Of a stretch of DNA of 64,000 nt, positions 8,021 to 16,526 are shown piece by piece. Position 1 is the first letter of the stretch. Each line of letters opens with the position of its first letter. This DNA comes from Lonepinella sp051851555 (GTDB lineage: Bacteria > Pseudomonadota > Gammaproteobacteria > Enterobacterales > Pasteurellaceae), in contig NZ_JBPDVH010000004.1 in assembly GCF_051851555.1 (NCBI RefSeq), positions 1 through 64,000 of the forward strand, read 5' to 3'. A program made the position numbers and the translations under genes. Under the pieces are notes generated by a model. The model was not told where the DNA came from. It worked only from the letters and a program-made list of their open reading frames with translations, and did no database searches.

Positions 8021-8132
8021 GGTGGAAACCTTTCCAGCTCCTCTCGGCACACAGAAATTCTGACTTTGGCTGCTTTCTTCCGAACCTGACCGGGTAAACC
8101 AGACACCATTGCGAAAGACCGAAAAGGTTTCC
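8021..8132 (-). ncRNA. ffs: Signal recognition particle 4.5S RNA
   Basis: Read on the minus strand, this stretch contains the conserved SRP domain: GGTCAGGTTCGGAAGAAAGC (complement of 8072-8091) opposite GGTTTACCC-type sequence. The ends pair: GGAAACCTTTTC at the 5' end (8132 downward) and GAAAGGTTTCC at the 3' end (to 8024). The result is the long rod of the bacterial 4.5S RNA. A run of seven A on the plus strand (8014-8020) gives the U-tract of a terminator right after the closing stem. Upstream, TATGCT at the right distance before the 5' end is a plausible -10. The size of about 110 nt fits. Confidence 0.93.
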
Positions 8133-8243
8133 ATAGGATAAGCATAAAATGCTTAGGGGACGGATTATGCTATAAACTGCAATGAATTGCAACTATTTAA
8201 ATTTAGCAGGACCATTAGCGCACTTTTATCCATTCTTTTTTAT

Positions 8244-8266
8244 TAAAATGATAATAAATCTTATTA
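8244..8266 (+). promoter_or_regulatory. Probable Fur box upstream of the TonB-dependent receptor
   Basis: The AT-rich stretch containing AATGATAATAAATCTTATT resembles the ferric uptake regulator consensus (GATAAT repeats). It lies immediately upstream of the -35 of a good sigma-70 promoter for the receptor gene, as expected for iron-repressed control. The match is imperfect. Confidence 0.5.
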
Positions 8267-8271
8267 GGTTA

Positions 8272-8300
8272 TTGCAATAAATTATCGTTTACTTTATAAT
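8272..8300 (+). promoter_or_regulatory. Sigma-70 promoter of the TonB-dependent receptor
   Basis: TTGCAA (8272-8277), a 17-base spacer and a perfect TATAAT (8295-8300) precede the receptor ATG by about 70 bases. It is one of the best promoter matches in the window. Confidence 0.7.
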
Positions 8301-8368
8301 CGCCCAACTTTTTTAAGCGGTCTACTTTTTAGACTATTTTTTTATGAACTTTATGTAAGGATAACCTA

Positions 8369-10612
8369 ATGCGTTCCACATTTAAATTTAGCGTTGTTTA
8401 CACCGCACTTTTCGCCGGTGTTTCTTTTGGTGCTTTTGCTGAAACCGTTCAGCAAGCAACAGAACAACTTGATGCGATTGAAGTTTCTGACAGTATTCAC
8501 GAACCAGCAAGCTATCGTTCTTATTCTGTTGCCAGTGACGGTAAATTGCAAGACAGCGTAAACTTAGGTTTATTAGGTCGTGCCACTAACTTCACCGCCC
8601 CTGTGACGGTAGTCAAATACGATTCAAAAGTGTTAGATGATACACAAGCTCGCACCCTTGTTGACGTGGTGGCAAAAAAAGATGCCTCAACATGGCAATT
8701 TGGTGGTGAAACCAATACCTTAACCGGTTTATATTTCCGTGGTTATCAATTAGATGCTCGTCAATTTAGCGTTAACGGCTTGGCTGGCATGTACGGTACA
8801 CAAGGCACATCAAGCGTGTATGCGGACTCTGTACAATTAATTAAAGGCGGAAACACCGCACTTTCAGGCATGGATCCAGAGGGTGCAACAGCAGGAGCCG
8901 TCAATATTGAAACCAAACGTGCCAGTGATCAAGGCAACCGTAAAGTGGGTGTAGGCTATTTCAGCGACAATCGTTTACAAGGTACATTTGACTTAGGTCA
9001 ACGTTTTGGCGATGGAAAACAATTCGGTGTGCGTGTGAATGGTAAAATGCGTGAAGGCGATACCCCTCGCACAGGCTACTGGGAAGACAATAAAGAATTT
9101 TCTTTAAATGCGGATTATAGTGGCGATAAACTTTATGTGTCTTTCGATAGTTTCTATGCGAAACGTAAAACCGAGGGCGGTCGTGCACGTATTCAAGATA
9201 TTCAAAATGCTCAAGGACGTTTATTTGATGCCTTAGACGGTGAAAATAATCTTCAACCAAGTTGGCAAGCACAAGATACCCGTAGTCAAACCAATATGCT
9301 GACCTTTGACTACTATACAGACTATAACTTCCAAATTTCGGGCGGAGTCGGTTATAACGATGCTCGTTATTATGGTAACTTTGCTTCTGCTACCCCATCT
9401 ACAGATGGTCAATCTTACAATGCGGGACGTTCTCGTATGACCGATCAACGTTTCCAAACCTTAAGCAGTAACTTAGCCGCTCGCGGTGAATTCTCAACAG
9501 GTTCAGTAAGCCACAACTGGAGTACCTCATTCGATCACATTGATCGTCGTCGTCAAACCTATCGTGGTACATCTCAAGCACCAAACCAAAACTTAACCAT
9601 TTATCCTTATGGCAATGCAGCAGGCCAAACTTTAGCCCAACAATTAGCTAACATTCCACAAGGCAATGTATTTAGTAATGGTTTTGAAACTGATCCAAAC
9701 TTAGATGCAACGATCCGTGCAAACAGCCTTGCTCTATCAGATACACTTGGCTTTGCGGAAGATAAATTCCGTGTCACTTTAGGTGGTCGTTTCCAATGGG
9801 CATCTTATAAAAATAATATCACACAAGCGAAAGGTGATGCACATCGCTTTAGCCCAATGTTTATGGTGTCTTACTTACCTAACCCTGACCTCGTGTTCTA
9901 CGGTAACTATATGGAAGATTTAGAACCTGCGGACATTAAAACCGATGACAGTGGTAATACAACAATGTCAAAACCACGTGTTAGCCGTCAATTAGAATTA
10001 GGTGTGCGTAAAAACTGGGGTGATGTCGTCACTTCACTCAACGTATTCCAAGTTCGTCGTGAAGGTTACTGGCGTGGTAACACAACAAGCGGTACGGACT
10101 TCGCTAATTCGGGTGCATCGGCTGGGGATTCCCAAGGTATCGAACGCAACCGTGGTATTGAGTTTAATATCTATGCGAACCTGTTAGATAAAACGGTGCG
10201 TCCAAGTTTAGGCATTATGTACTTACAATCTAAAGTGAAAGATTATCCAAACTATGCTGACAATTTGGTCGATGGTTATCAAGTGGCAAATCCACGTTGG
10301 GTGGGTAAAGCTGGCATTGAATGGGATACACCATTTATCCAAGGCTTAACCTTAAGCACCAATGTACAACACTTTGGTAAATCTTACCAAGATTCGCAAA
10401 AAACTTACGCTTTCCCATCATACACTTTAGTGGACGCAGGAGCGAAATACCATACCCAATTAGGTAATGGTCACGCTATCACCGTAAGAGCGCAAGTGGA
10501 AAACTTATTCAACAAAGCCTACTGGCAAGTCCAACGTGGTCAATACGACCGTAGCTTTGCGGTATTAGGTATGCCAAGAACCTATTGGACAACGGTTGAA
10601 TACTCATTCTAA
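8369..10612 (+). CDS. TonB-dependent siderophore receptor
   Basis: A 747-residue outer-membrane beta-barrel receptor. The signal peptide ends near GAFA (residue 24), and a TonB-box-like DAIEVSD follows at about 35-41. The plug domain (about 65-180) contains the GLYFRGYQ and QLIKGGNTALSGMDPEGATAGAVNIETKRA motifs of siderophore receptors. The C-terminus ends in WTTVEYSF with the terminal Phe of barrel proteins. The probable ligand is a ferric siderophore, type unknown. A Fur-like box and strong promoter lie upstream, and a YddA-type ABC transporter gene follows after a hairpin. The bases encoding the signal peptide include an uptake word. Confidence 0.92.
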   Translation: MRSTFKFSVVYTALFAGVSFGAFAETVQQATEQLDAIEVSDSIHEPASYRSYSVASDGKLQDSVNLGLLGRATNFTAPVTVVKYDSKVLDDTQARTLVDVVAKKDASTWQFGGETNTLTGLYFRGYQLDARQFSVNGLAGMYGTQGTSSVYADSVQLIKGGNTALSGMDPEGATAGAVNIETKRASDQGNRKVGVGYFSDNRLQGTFDLGQRFGDGKQFGVRVNGKMREGDTPRTGYWEDNKEFSLNADYSGDKLYVSFDSFYAKRKTEGGRARIQDIQNAQGRLFDALDGENNLQPSWQAQDTRSQTNMLTFDYYTDYNFQISGGVGYNDARYYGNFASATPSTDGQSYNAGRSRMTDQRFQTLSSNLAARGEFSTGSVSHNWSTSFDHIDRRRQTYRGTSQAPNQNLTIYPYGNAAGQTLAQQLANIPQGNVFSNGFETDPNLDATIRANSLALSDTLGFAEDKFRVTLGGRFQWASYKNNITQAKGDAHRFSPMFMVSYLPNPDLVFYGNYMEDLEPADIKTDDSGNTTMSKPRVSRQLELGVRKNWGDVVTSLNVFQVRREGYWRGNTTSGTDFANSGASAGDSQGIERNRGIEFNIYANLLDKTVRPSLGIMYLQSKVKDYPNYADNLVDGYQVANPRWVGKAGIEWDTPFIQGLTLSTNVQHFGKSYQDSQKTYAFPSYTLVDAGAKYHTQLGNGHAITVRAQVENLFNKAYWQVQRGQYDRSFAVLGMPRTYWTTVEYSF

Positions 10613-10633
10613 TTTACATTTTGACTTATTCAT

Positions 10634-10660
10634 AAGGGGCGGCTAAACTGCCCCTTTTGT
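10634..10660 (+). terminator. Intrinsic terminator after the TonB receptor gene
   Basis: AAGGGGC (10634-10640) pairs with GCCCCTT (10650-10656) across a nine-base loop, and the stem is followed by a T-rich tail TTGTTGT. It should reduce or stop readthrough into the ABC transporter gene. Confidence 0.75.
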
Positions 10661-10678
10661 TGTATTATCGGATATATT

Positions 10679-12442
10679 ATGAACTGGCAAACAGAATTAA
10701 ATAACAGTTTTACTTGGCTACTTTCTGCCCTCTGTTGGCTCAGTTTAGGGCTATTTTGTACCGCACTTTTATTGCGAAAAACGCCTTTTGGGCAAAAATT
10801 TTGGCTCATTACCCAGCCTTGCGTCAAAAATAGCCATCCACTTAAAACCCTTGGTTTGATACTGCTATTGTTGGTATTTATTCTATTAGAAGTCCGAATT
10901 AGTGTACTTAACTCTTTCTTTTACAATGGATTATACAGTTCATTACAAGACAAAAAAGCCGAGGCCTTTTGGTTCTTCGCATTGCTGAATGCCATGTTGG
11001 TCGGCTTTAAAATTATCCACTCTATTTTAAATTATTTGGTGCGTCAGGTGTTTGAGATTCGTTGGTTAGAAAAAATGAACGAACAAATGCTCAATCGCTG
11101 GCTACAAAATAAAAATTACTATCGAATTAAATACGAAAAAGACTTGCCCGATAATATCGATCAACGTATTGAACAAGATGCCAAAGAATTTATTACTGGC
11201 ACCGTTGATTTACTGGATGGCGTTATCGGTTCACTCGTATCGATCATTGAATTTACCCTGATTTTGTGGGGATTATCGGGTCTATTGCCCCTGTTTGGTT
11301 TCGACATTCCTAAAGGTGCGGTGTTTTTTATCTACATTTTTATTATCATGGCGACCGCCCTTTCCGTGTGGATTGGTTATCCGTTAATTAAACTCAATTA
11401 TGCCAAAGAAAAATATGCTGGGGACTATCGCTATTCGCTTATTCGAGTACGAGATAATGCGGAGAGTATTGCCTTTTATGACGGCGAAAAACAAGAACAA
11501 GCCCACTTAAAAACAAAATTTAATACGATTATTGAAAACCGTTGGGCAATCGTGCGTCGTATGTTAGGCTTAGACGGTTTTAATACTGGCGTCACTCAAT
11601 TCGCCATGATTTTGCCCTTAATGTTGCAATCTCCCCGGTTTTTTGCAGGGCTTGCCACCTTGGGCGACATGCATCAAACCGTGCAAGCCTTTAACCGGTT
11701 AATGCGTGCATTGTCGTTTTTTCGTTTGTTTTACGAACAATTTACCTTATATCAAGCACGTTTAAACCGTTTATATGGTTTTATGTTTACCCTAGATGAA
11801 CTGGATAATGAGCAAATTGTTCAACCAACGGAATGTGGCTTGGGCATTCGTTTACAAGATTTTGGCTTAAAAGATCAACAGGGCGAAGTCTTGTTACAAC
11901 AGGTCAATTTAGAACTAAATGCCGGTGATGCGTTATTAATTCAAGGGCCGTCTGGGGCGGGCAAAACCACGTTATTAAAAGCTATTGCCGGAATTTATCC
12001 TTTTGAAACCTTTGGTTATTGTGAACGACCATGCAATGCCAATGTGCTATTTTTGCCACAACGCCCTTATATGCCACAAGGTACGTTACGTCAGGCAATT
12101 TGTTATCCGAATATCGATCCATACCATGCCGATTTGGAAAGCTATATGGAGAAATGCCGTTTGAGTAATTATATTCATGCGTTGGATCAAGAAAATGACT
12201 GGCAAGCTACCCTTTCCCCTGGGGAATTACAACGTGTGGCGTTTATTCGGATTTTCTTAACCAAGCCGAATATTGTGTTTTTAGATGAAACGACTTCTGC
12301 ACTGGATGAGCCAACGGAATATATTCTTTATCGTAAAATTCGAGAAAAATTACCGAATATGATTGTGTTAAGTATTGGACATCGTGGTACACTACATCAG
12401 TTTCATAATAAGGTGTTTGATCTTGGGGTGTGTCGGATTTAA
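10679..12442 (+). CDS. yddA: YddA/SbmA-type ABC transporter, fused permease and ATPase
   Basis: A 587-residue half-transporter. The N-terminal part has about six membrane segments of the ABC_membrane_2 (SbmA/BacA) type. The C-terminal ATPase has Walker A GPSGAGKTTLL (about 422-432), signature LSPGELQRVAF and Walker B IVFLDETTSALDE. The E. coli homologue YddA has no proven substrate. In Haemophilus-like genomes a homologue also follows a TonB-dependent receptor, so a role in handling the incoming siderophore or its iron is plausible but unproven. The gene starts 66 bases after the receptor; a terminator between them may make it partly independent. Confidence 0.88.
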   Translation: MNWQTELNNSFTWLLSALCWLSLGLFCTALLLRKTPFGQKFWLITQPCVKNSHPLKTLGLILLLLVFILLEVRISVLNSFFYNGLYSSLQDKKAEAFWFFALLNAMLVGFKIIHSILNYLVRQVFEIRWLEKMNEQMLNRWLQNKNYYRIKYEKDLPDNIDQRIEQDAKEFITGTVDLLDGVIGSLVSIIEFTLILWGLSGLLPLFGFDIPKGAVFFIYIFIIMATALSVWIGYPLIKLNYAKEKYAGDYRYSLIRVRDNAESIAFYDGEKQEQAHLKTKFNTIIENRWAIVRRMLGLDGFNTGVTQFAMILPLMLQSPRFFAGLATLGDMHQTVQAFNRLMRALSFFRLFYEQFTLYQARLNRLYGFMFTLDELDNEQIVQPTECGLGIRLQDFGLKDQQGEVLLQQVNLELNAGDALLIQGPSGAGKTTLLKAIAGIYPFETFGYCERPCNANVLFLPQRPYMPQGTLRQAICYPNIDPYHADLESYMEKCRLSNYIHALDQENDWQATLSPGELQRVAFIRIFLTKPNIVFLDETTSALDEPTEYILYRKIREKLPNMIVLSIGHRGTLHQFHNKVFDLGVCRI

Positions 12443-12975
12443 TCGGGGTTTCGCCCGATGGGCGACTTACTTTTTCTTTGCGTCGCCAAAGAAAAAGTAA
12501 GCAAAAAGAAAGGCGACCCCGATTTTGCCTTGTTTCCTGAAAATTCATAAATTTTTTTAACGGAAAATGGCTGAACTCGCTACGCTCAGACAGCCGCCAT
12601 TTTCCTAAAAATTTATGAATTTTCAGGCGGCAAAGACGGGGCCCTGTTTATTAGAGCGTTATTTTATTTAATTTGTAAATTTAAAAATATTTTTTATATT
12701 TGCACCGCACTTTCATTACGCTCGATCAAATTGGGGCCCCGTCTGAACCGCCTTTGCGTTTTGGTATTTTTAGCTAAATTTTGCATGTCTGAGCGTAGCG
12801 AGTTCAAAATTTAGCGTTAAAAAAATACCAAATAAGCAAAGATAAGCGGTGAAGTCGGGGTGTGCTTTTCTTTGCCTACTTTCTTTTGCACAAGCAAAAG
12901 AAAGTATGGTCGCCCAGTGGGGCGAAATCCACACCTAAACAGCAAAAAAAGTAGGTCGCCCTTTGGGCGAAACCC
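12443..12975. repeat. Composite palindromic repeat, copy 1 (whole yddA-ycaO gap)
   Basis: The gap of about 570 bases holds no gene. It contains two inverted copies of a unit of roughly 200 bases around an AT-rich centre with GGGGCCC/GGGGCCCC blocks. The left unit has a hairpin with a perfect 21-bp stem (12536-12556 with 12607-12627); the right unit has a similar hairpin (12761-12832). The 16-base word CTCGCTACGCTCAGAC sits at the left hairpin tip (12576-12591) and, reversed, at the right tip (12787-12802). Outer ends carry GGTTTCGCCC/GGGCGAAACC hairpins. A related copy is at 17918-18216. Confidence 0.85.
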
Positions 12976-13012
12976 AATATTTATTTAACAAATTAACTAA
13001 TAGGAAAATTTC

Positions 13013-14770
13013 ATGACACAAACCTTTATCCCCGGCAAAGACGCTGCCCTTGAAGACAGTATTGCAAAATTTCAACAAAAATTAACCGCACTTGGTTTTA
13101 ATATTGAAGAAGCCTCATGGCTTAATCCTGTACCTAATGTCTGGTCTGTGCATGTACGTGACAAAGATTGTCCACAATGTTTTGCCAATGGTAAAGGAGC
13201 AAGCAAAAAAGCGGCCTTGGCCTCCGCTCTAGGTGAATATTTTGAACGTCTTTCTACCAACTATTTCTTTGCGGATTATTATTTAGGACAAGACATTGCC
13301 AATGGCGATTTTGTTCACTACCCGACTGAAAAATGGTTTGAAATTGAAGATGAAGATCTGTTACCCGACGGGATTTTAGACGACTATTTACTCGGCTATT
13401 ACGATCCCGAAGGAGAACTTACCCCTGAATTATTAGTGGATTTACAATCCGGTAATTATGATCGTGGGATTGTGGCCATGCCTTATGTGCGTCAATCGGA
13501 TCAACAAACCGTATATATTCCACAAAGTATTATTGCTAATTTGTATGTCTCCAACGGAATGTCGGCTGGTAACACCAAAAACGAGGCTCGAGTGCAAGGT
13601 TTATCCGAAGTCTTTGAACGTTATGTCAAAAACCGTATTATCGCCGAGGCGATTAGCTTACCGAAAATTCCAGACAATGTGATCGCACAATATCCGAGCA
13701 TTCAAGCAGCGATTGAAAAACTTGAACAAGAGGGATTTCCGATTTTAGCCTATGATGCGTCATTGGGGGGAAAATATCCGGTCATTTGTGTGATTTTATT
13801 GAATCCGAATAACGGCACTTGTTTTGCATCATTTGGTGCTCACCCTAATTTCCAAGTGGCTTTTGAGCGAACAGTGACAGAGCTTTTACAAGGTCGTAGT
13901 TTAAAAGATCTTGATGTGTTTACGCCACCGTCCTTTAATAATGATGATGTGGCAGAACACGCCAATTTAGAAACACACTTTATTGATTCCAGTGGCTTAA
14001 TTTCATGGGATCTATTTAAACAACAAGCCGATTATCCGTTTGTACATTGGGATTTTTCAGGCACTACGGAACAAGAATATCATAATCTCATGTCTATCTT
14101 TAATGCCAACGGTAAAGAAGTCTATATCATGGATTACAATCACTTAGATGTGTATGCTTGTCGTATTATCGTGCCGTCAATGTCGGATATTTACCCTGCG
14201 GATGATTTGGTTTACGCCAATAATAATATGGGCATGGAATGGCGAGAAATCCTATTAGATTTACCGCACTTCCACCATGATGCAGAGACTTATCAAGAAT
14301 TATTGGATGAATTAGACGATCAAGGCATTGATGATGCCACTCGTGTACGTGAATTTATCGGTATCGTGCCACCACCAAATTCAGGTTGGACGACCTTACG
14401 AGTAGGGGAATTAAAATCCATGCTTTATCTGGCATTAGGCGATTTAGAATTAGCCTTAGACTGGGCAAACTGGACATATAATATGAACAGCTCCGTTTTC
14501 ACGCCAGAACGTGCCAACTACTATCGTTGTTTAATCAGTTCGATTGAATTATACCTAGACGAAACTCGTGATCCTGAACAATATCGTGAGGTGTTTGAGA
14601 AAATGTACGGCAAAAGTGCGGTGGATTTTGCTTGGTCTGCTGTTGATGGTGGTAATCCATTCTATGATTTATTAGCTGATGATGAACATTTGCAAAAATT
14701 TGAAGCACATCAAAAATTGTTAGCGGCTTATGCAAAATTGCAAAAAGCCAAACGTGAAAATTGGCAATAA
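13013..14770 (+). CDS. ycaO: YcaO-domain protein (E. coli YcaO type)
   Basis: A 585-residue protein almost the same length as E. coli YcaO. It contains the ATP-binding YcaO domain in the first two thirds, with the conserved GKGASKKAALASALGEYFER segment (about residues 62-81) and ARVQGLSEVFERYVK (about 191-205), both with the Glu residues used for ATP/Mg binding. The C-terminal part is a TPR-like helical extension. YcaO enzymes activate amide backbones; the E. coli protein has been linked to beta-methylthiolation of ribosomal protein S12 with RimO. No RimO or peptide precursor gene is adjacent, so a RiPP role is not supported. Confidence 0.93.
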   Translation: MTQTFIPGKDAALEDSIAKFQQKLTALGFNIEEASWLNPVPNVWSVHVRDKDCPQCFANGKGASKKAALASALGEYFERLSTNYFFADYYLGQDIANGDFVHYPTEKWFEIEDEDLLPDGILDDYLLGYYDPEGELTPELLVDLQSGNYDRGIVAMPYVRQSDQQTVYIPQSIIANLYVSNGMSAGNTKNEARVQGLSEVFERYVKNRIIAEAISLPKIPDNVIAQYPSIQAAIEKLEQEGFPILAYDASLGGKYPVICVILLNPNNGTCFASFGAHPNFQVAFERTVTELLQGRSLKDLDVFTPPSFNNDDVAEHANLETHFIDSSGLISWDLFKQQADYPFVHWDFSGTTEQEYHNLMSIFNANGKEVYIMDYNHLDVYACRIIVPSMSDIYPADDLVYANNNMGMEWREILLDLPHFHHDAETYQELLDELDDQGIDDATRVREFIGIVPPPNSGWTTLRVGELKSMLYLALGDLELALDWANWTYNMNSSVFTPERANYYRCLISSIELYLDETRDPEQYREVFEKMYGKSAVDFAWSAVDGGNPFYDLLADDEHLQKFEAHQKLLAAYAKLQKAKRENWQ

Positions 14771-14782
14771 TAGGAAGTAAAA

Positions 14783-15658
14783 ATGGCATTTAGTTCCTTA
14801 TTTACCTTACTTGATGATATTGCTGCAGTCTTAGATGATGTCGCATTAATGACCAAAATGGCCGCCAAAAAAACGGTTGGCGTGATCAGTGATGATTTAA
14901 CCCTCAATGCCACTCAAGTCAGTGGTAAAGATGTGGCGGCCAGTCGAGAATTGCCGATTGTGTGGGCGGTGGCAAAAGGATCCTTATGGAACAAAGCGAT
15001 TTTAATTCCCCTTGCCTTATTGTTGGCCATTTATTTACCGTCTTTAATTAATATTCTATTAATGATCGGCGGTGCCTATTTGTGTTTTGAGGGGATGGAG
15101 AAGTTACTTCATACGTTCTTTGCGAAAAATCACGAAAATATAGACCGCACTTCAACGCTTTCTCAAAGCAATGAAAAAGAAAAAATCCGAGGCGCCATTA
15201 AAACCGATTTTATTCTGTCGGCAGAAATTATTATTATCGCCTTAGGTTCTATTCAAGAGGCCGATATATTAACCAAAATCTTAACCTTATTAGCGGTGGG
15301 CATCGGTATTACCTTTTTCGTCTATGGTTTGGTCGGGCTGATTGTTAAGCTCGATGATATTGGTTTATGGTTAATCAAAAAAGACAATATTGTTGCACAA
15401 CAAATCGGTAAATTCTTACTGTTTTTTATGCCTTGGTTTATGAAATCCCTCTCGGTTATTGGGGTGATTGCCATGTTTTTAGTTGGTGGGGGAATTTTTG
15501 TGCATTATTTGCCCGTACTACATCATTTTATTGAAAGTTTGCAAATGAGCAGTCAGTTGTCTTGGTTAACTGAATTGGTAGTAGGCTTATTGATTGGTGC
15601 CATTTGTTGTATTGTTGTGCTCCCTTTAATGCACTTATTTAAGCGTTCATCCAGTTAA
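14783..15658 (+). CDS. yedI: DUF808 family inner-membrane protein (YedI type)
   Basis: A 291-residue membrane protein with about six hydrophobic segments. The diagnostic N-terminal stretch LFTLLDDIAAVLDDVALMTKMAAKKT (from about residue 6) and the following GVISDDLTLNATQV identify the DUF808/YedI family, whose function is unknown. It begins 12 bases after ycaO, so the two are probably co-transcribed. A strong hairpin terminator follows. Confidence 0.9.
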   Translation: MAFSSLFTLLDDIAAVLDDVALMTKMAAKKTVGVISDDLTLNATQVSGKDVAASRELPIVWAVAKGSLWNKAILIPLALLLAIYLPSLINILLMIGGAYLCFEGMEKLLHTFFAKNHENIDRTSTLSQSNEKEKIRGAIKTDFILSAEIIIIALGSIQEADILTKILTLLAVGIGITFFVYGLVGLIVKLDDIGLWLIKKDNIVAQQIGKFLLFFMPWFMKSLSVIGVIAMFLVGGGIFVHYLPVLHHFIESLQMSSQLSWLTELVVGLLIGAICCIVVLPLMHLFKRSSS

Positions 15659-15672
15659 ACAAATTGGCTAAT

Positions 15673-15706
15673 AAAAAACCCTTTGCACATTGTCAAAGGG
15701 TTTTTT
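15673..15706. terminator. Bidirectional intrinsic terminator
   Basis: A perfect 13-bp stem, AAAAAACCCTTTG (15673-15685) with CAAAGGGTTTTTT (15694-15706), has an A-run on one side and a T-run on the other. It serves the convergent DUF808 and lipoprotein genes. Confidence 0.92.
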
Positions 15707-15722
15707 CTCTGTAAATCAATGT

Positions 15723-16184
15723 TTACATGGCAGAAACATTCAGTGTTGAACCACCGACAATACGCACTTTGCGCCCTACCGTCAGGCTCGCATCGTATTT
15801 TTGTACGACCACGATTTCATTACCGTCATCTTTCTTGATCACGAGCTCTAAAGAATCCACTTGAGACGCTTTTTCTTCGATTTTACTCCCAATCATGGCG
15901 CCAGCAATGGCGCCAACTGCACTTGCAACGCCTCGGCCTGTACCGCCACCGATGCCAGATCCTGCAATACCACCAAGCACACCGCCACCCACAGTACCAA
16001 TCACACCTTGGTTATCTGCTTGAATTTTAACAGAACGTGCGGAAACAATAGTACCATAAGAAATTGAACGTGCTTCTTTGGATTGATTACCAGAATACAC
16101 ATCACCACTGTAAATGTCAGTATTAGCACAACCTGTCACGCCAATTGCGGTAAAAAGGGCTAACGCTAAGGTGATTTTTTTCAT
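15723..16184 (-). CDS. slyB: Glycine-zipper outer-membrane lipoprotein (SlyB/Pcp family)
   Basis: A 153-residue lipoprotein. The signal peptide ends in the lipobox VTGC with the lipidated Cys at residue 19. A glycine-zipper region GGGVLGGIAGSGIGGGTGRG (about 67-86) followed by AVGAIAGAMIGSKIEEKAS is typical of 17-kDa antigen/SlyB/Pcp proteins. These sit in the outer membrane and stabilise it, in enterics under PhoP control; regulation here is not visible. It is the last of three minus-strand genes, before a bidirectional terminator. Confidence 0.9.
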   Translation of the reverse strand: MKKITLALALFTAIGVTGCANTDIYSGDVYSGNQSKEARSISYGTIVSARSVKIQADNQGVIGTVGGGVLGGIAGSGIGGGTGRGVASAVGAIAGAMIGSKIEEKASQVDSLELVIKKDDGNEIVVVQKYDASLTVGRKVRIVGGSTLNVSAM

Positions 16185-16202
16185 ATTGATTTAACCTTTA
16201 AA

Positions 16203-16523
16203 TTATAAAAAGATTCCTGTTCTTGATAACCAAGAACGAGATTCTGAACGAGATACGTTATCTACGCCATTGTCTGATACACGCACACAAGAACCCACGA
16301 CAATATCAGAATTGTATTGTACAGTGACTGTTGTTTGCTGTGCGGTACTGTCCGCTTTGTTTGAGTCACAGTTATCTTGTGCAACCACTAATTTTAAGTT
16401 GTTACCTTCGTATTGTGTTGCTAACACGGTACCTTTATAAGAATTATCATCCGCATTATGATTTGCACAAGCAGATAATCCCATAGCAGCGAATACTGCT
16501 AATGCTAAGGTAATTTTTTTCAT
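16203..16523 (-). CDS. Small lipoprotein of unknown function
   Basis: A 106-residue protein with a signal peptide nearly identical to that of the SlyB-like neighbour (both start MKKITLALA) and lipobox LSAC with Cys19. The mature part has no glycine zipper. It includes beta-rich segments such as YKGTVLATQYEGNN and TVTVQYNSDIVVGSCVRV, and two Cys residues in the mature part. The last segments of both proteins look alike (VGRKVRIV versus VGSCVRVS), so a duplication of the SlyB-type gene with loss of the zipper is plausible. I do not recognise a named family. Confidence 0.75.
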   Translation of the reverse strand: MKKITLALAVFAAMGLSACANHNADDNSYKGTVLATQYEGNNLKLVVAQDNCDSNKADSTAQQTTVTVQYNSDIVVGSCVRVSDNGVDNVSRSESRSWLSRTGIFL

Positions 16524-16526
16524 TCA

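Noticed and set aside
7995..8192. 65-residue open frame on the minus strand
   Set aside because: It overlaps the SRP RNA gene and its promoter and terminator; the conserved RNA explains the sequence.
12443..12975. Insertion sequence remnant with transposase
   Set aside because: No reading frame resembling a transposase; only nested hairpins are seen.
13013..15658. YcaO plus DUF808 as a RiPP (modified peptide) cluster
   Set aside because: YcaO is the enteric housekeeping type with its C-terminal helical extension. No short precursor peptide, dehydrogenase or protease gene is adjacent.
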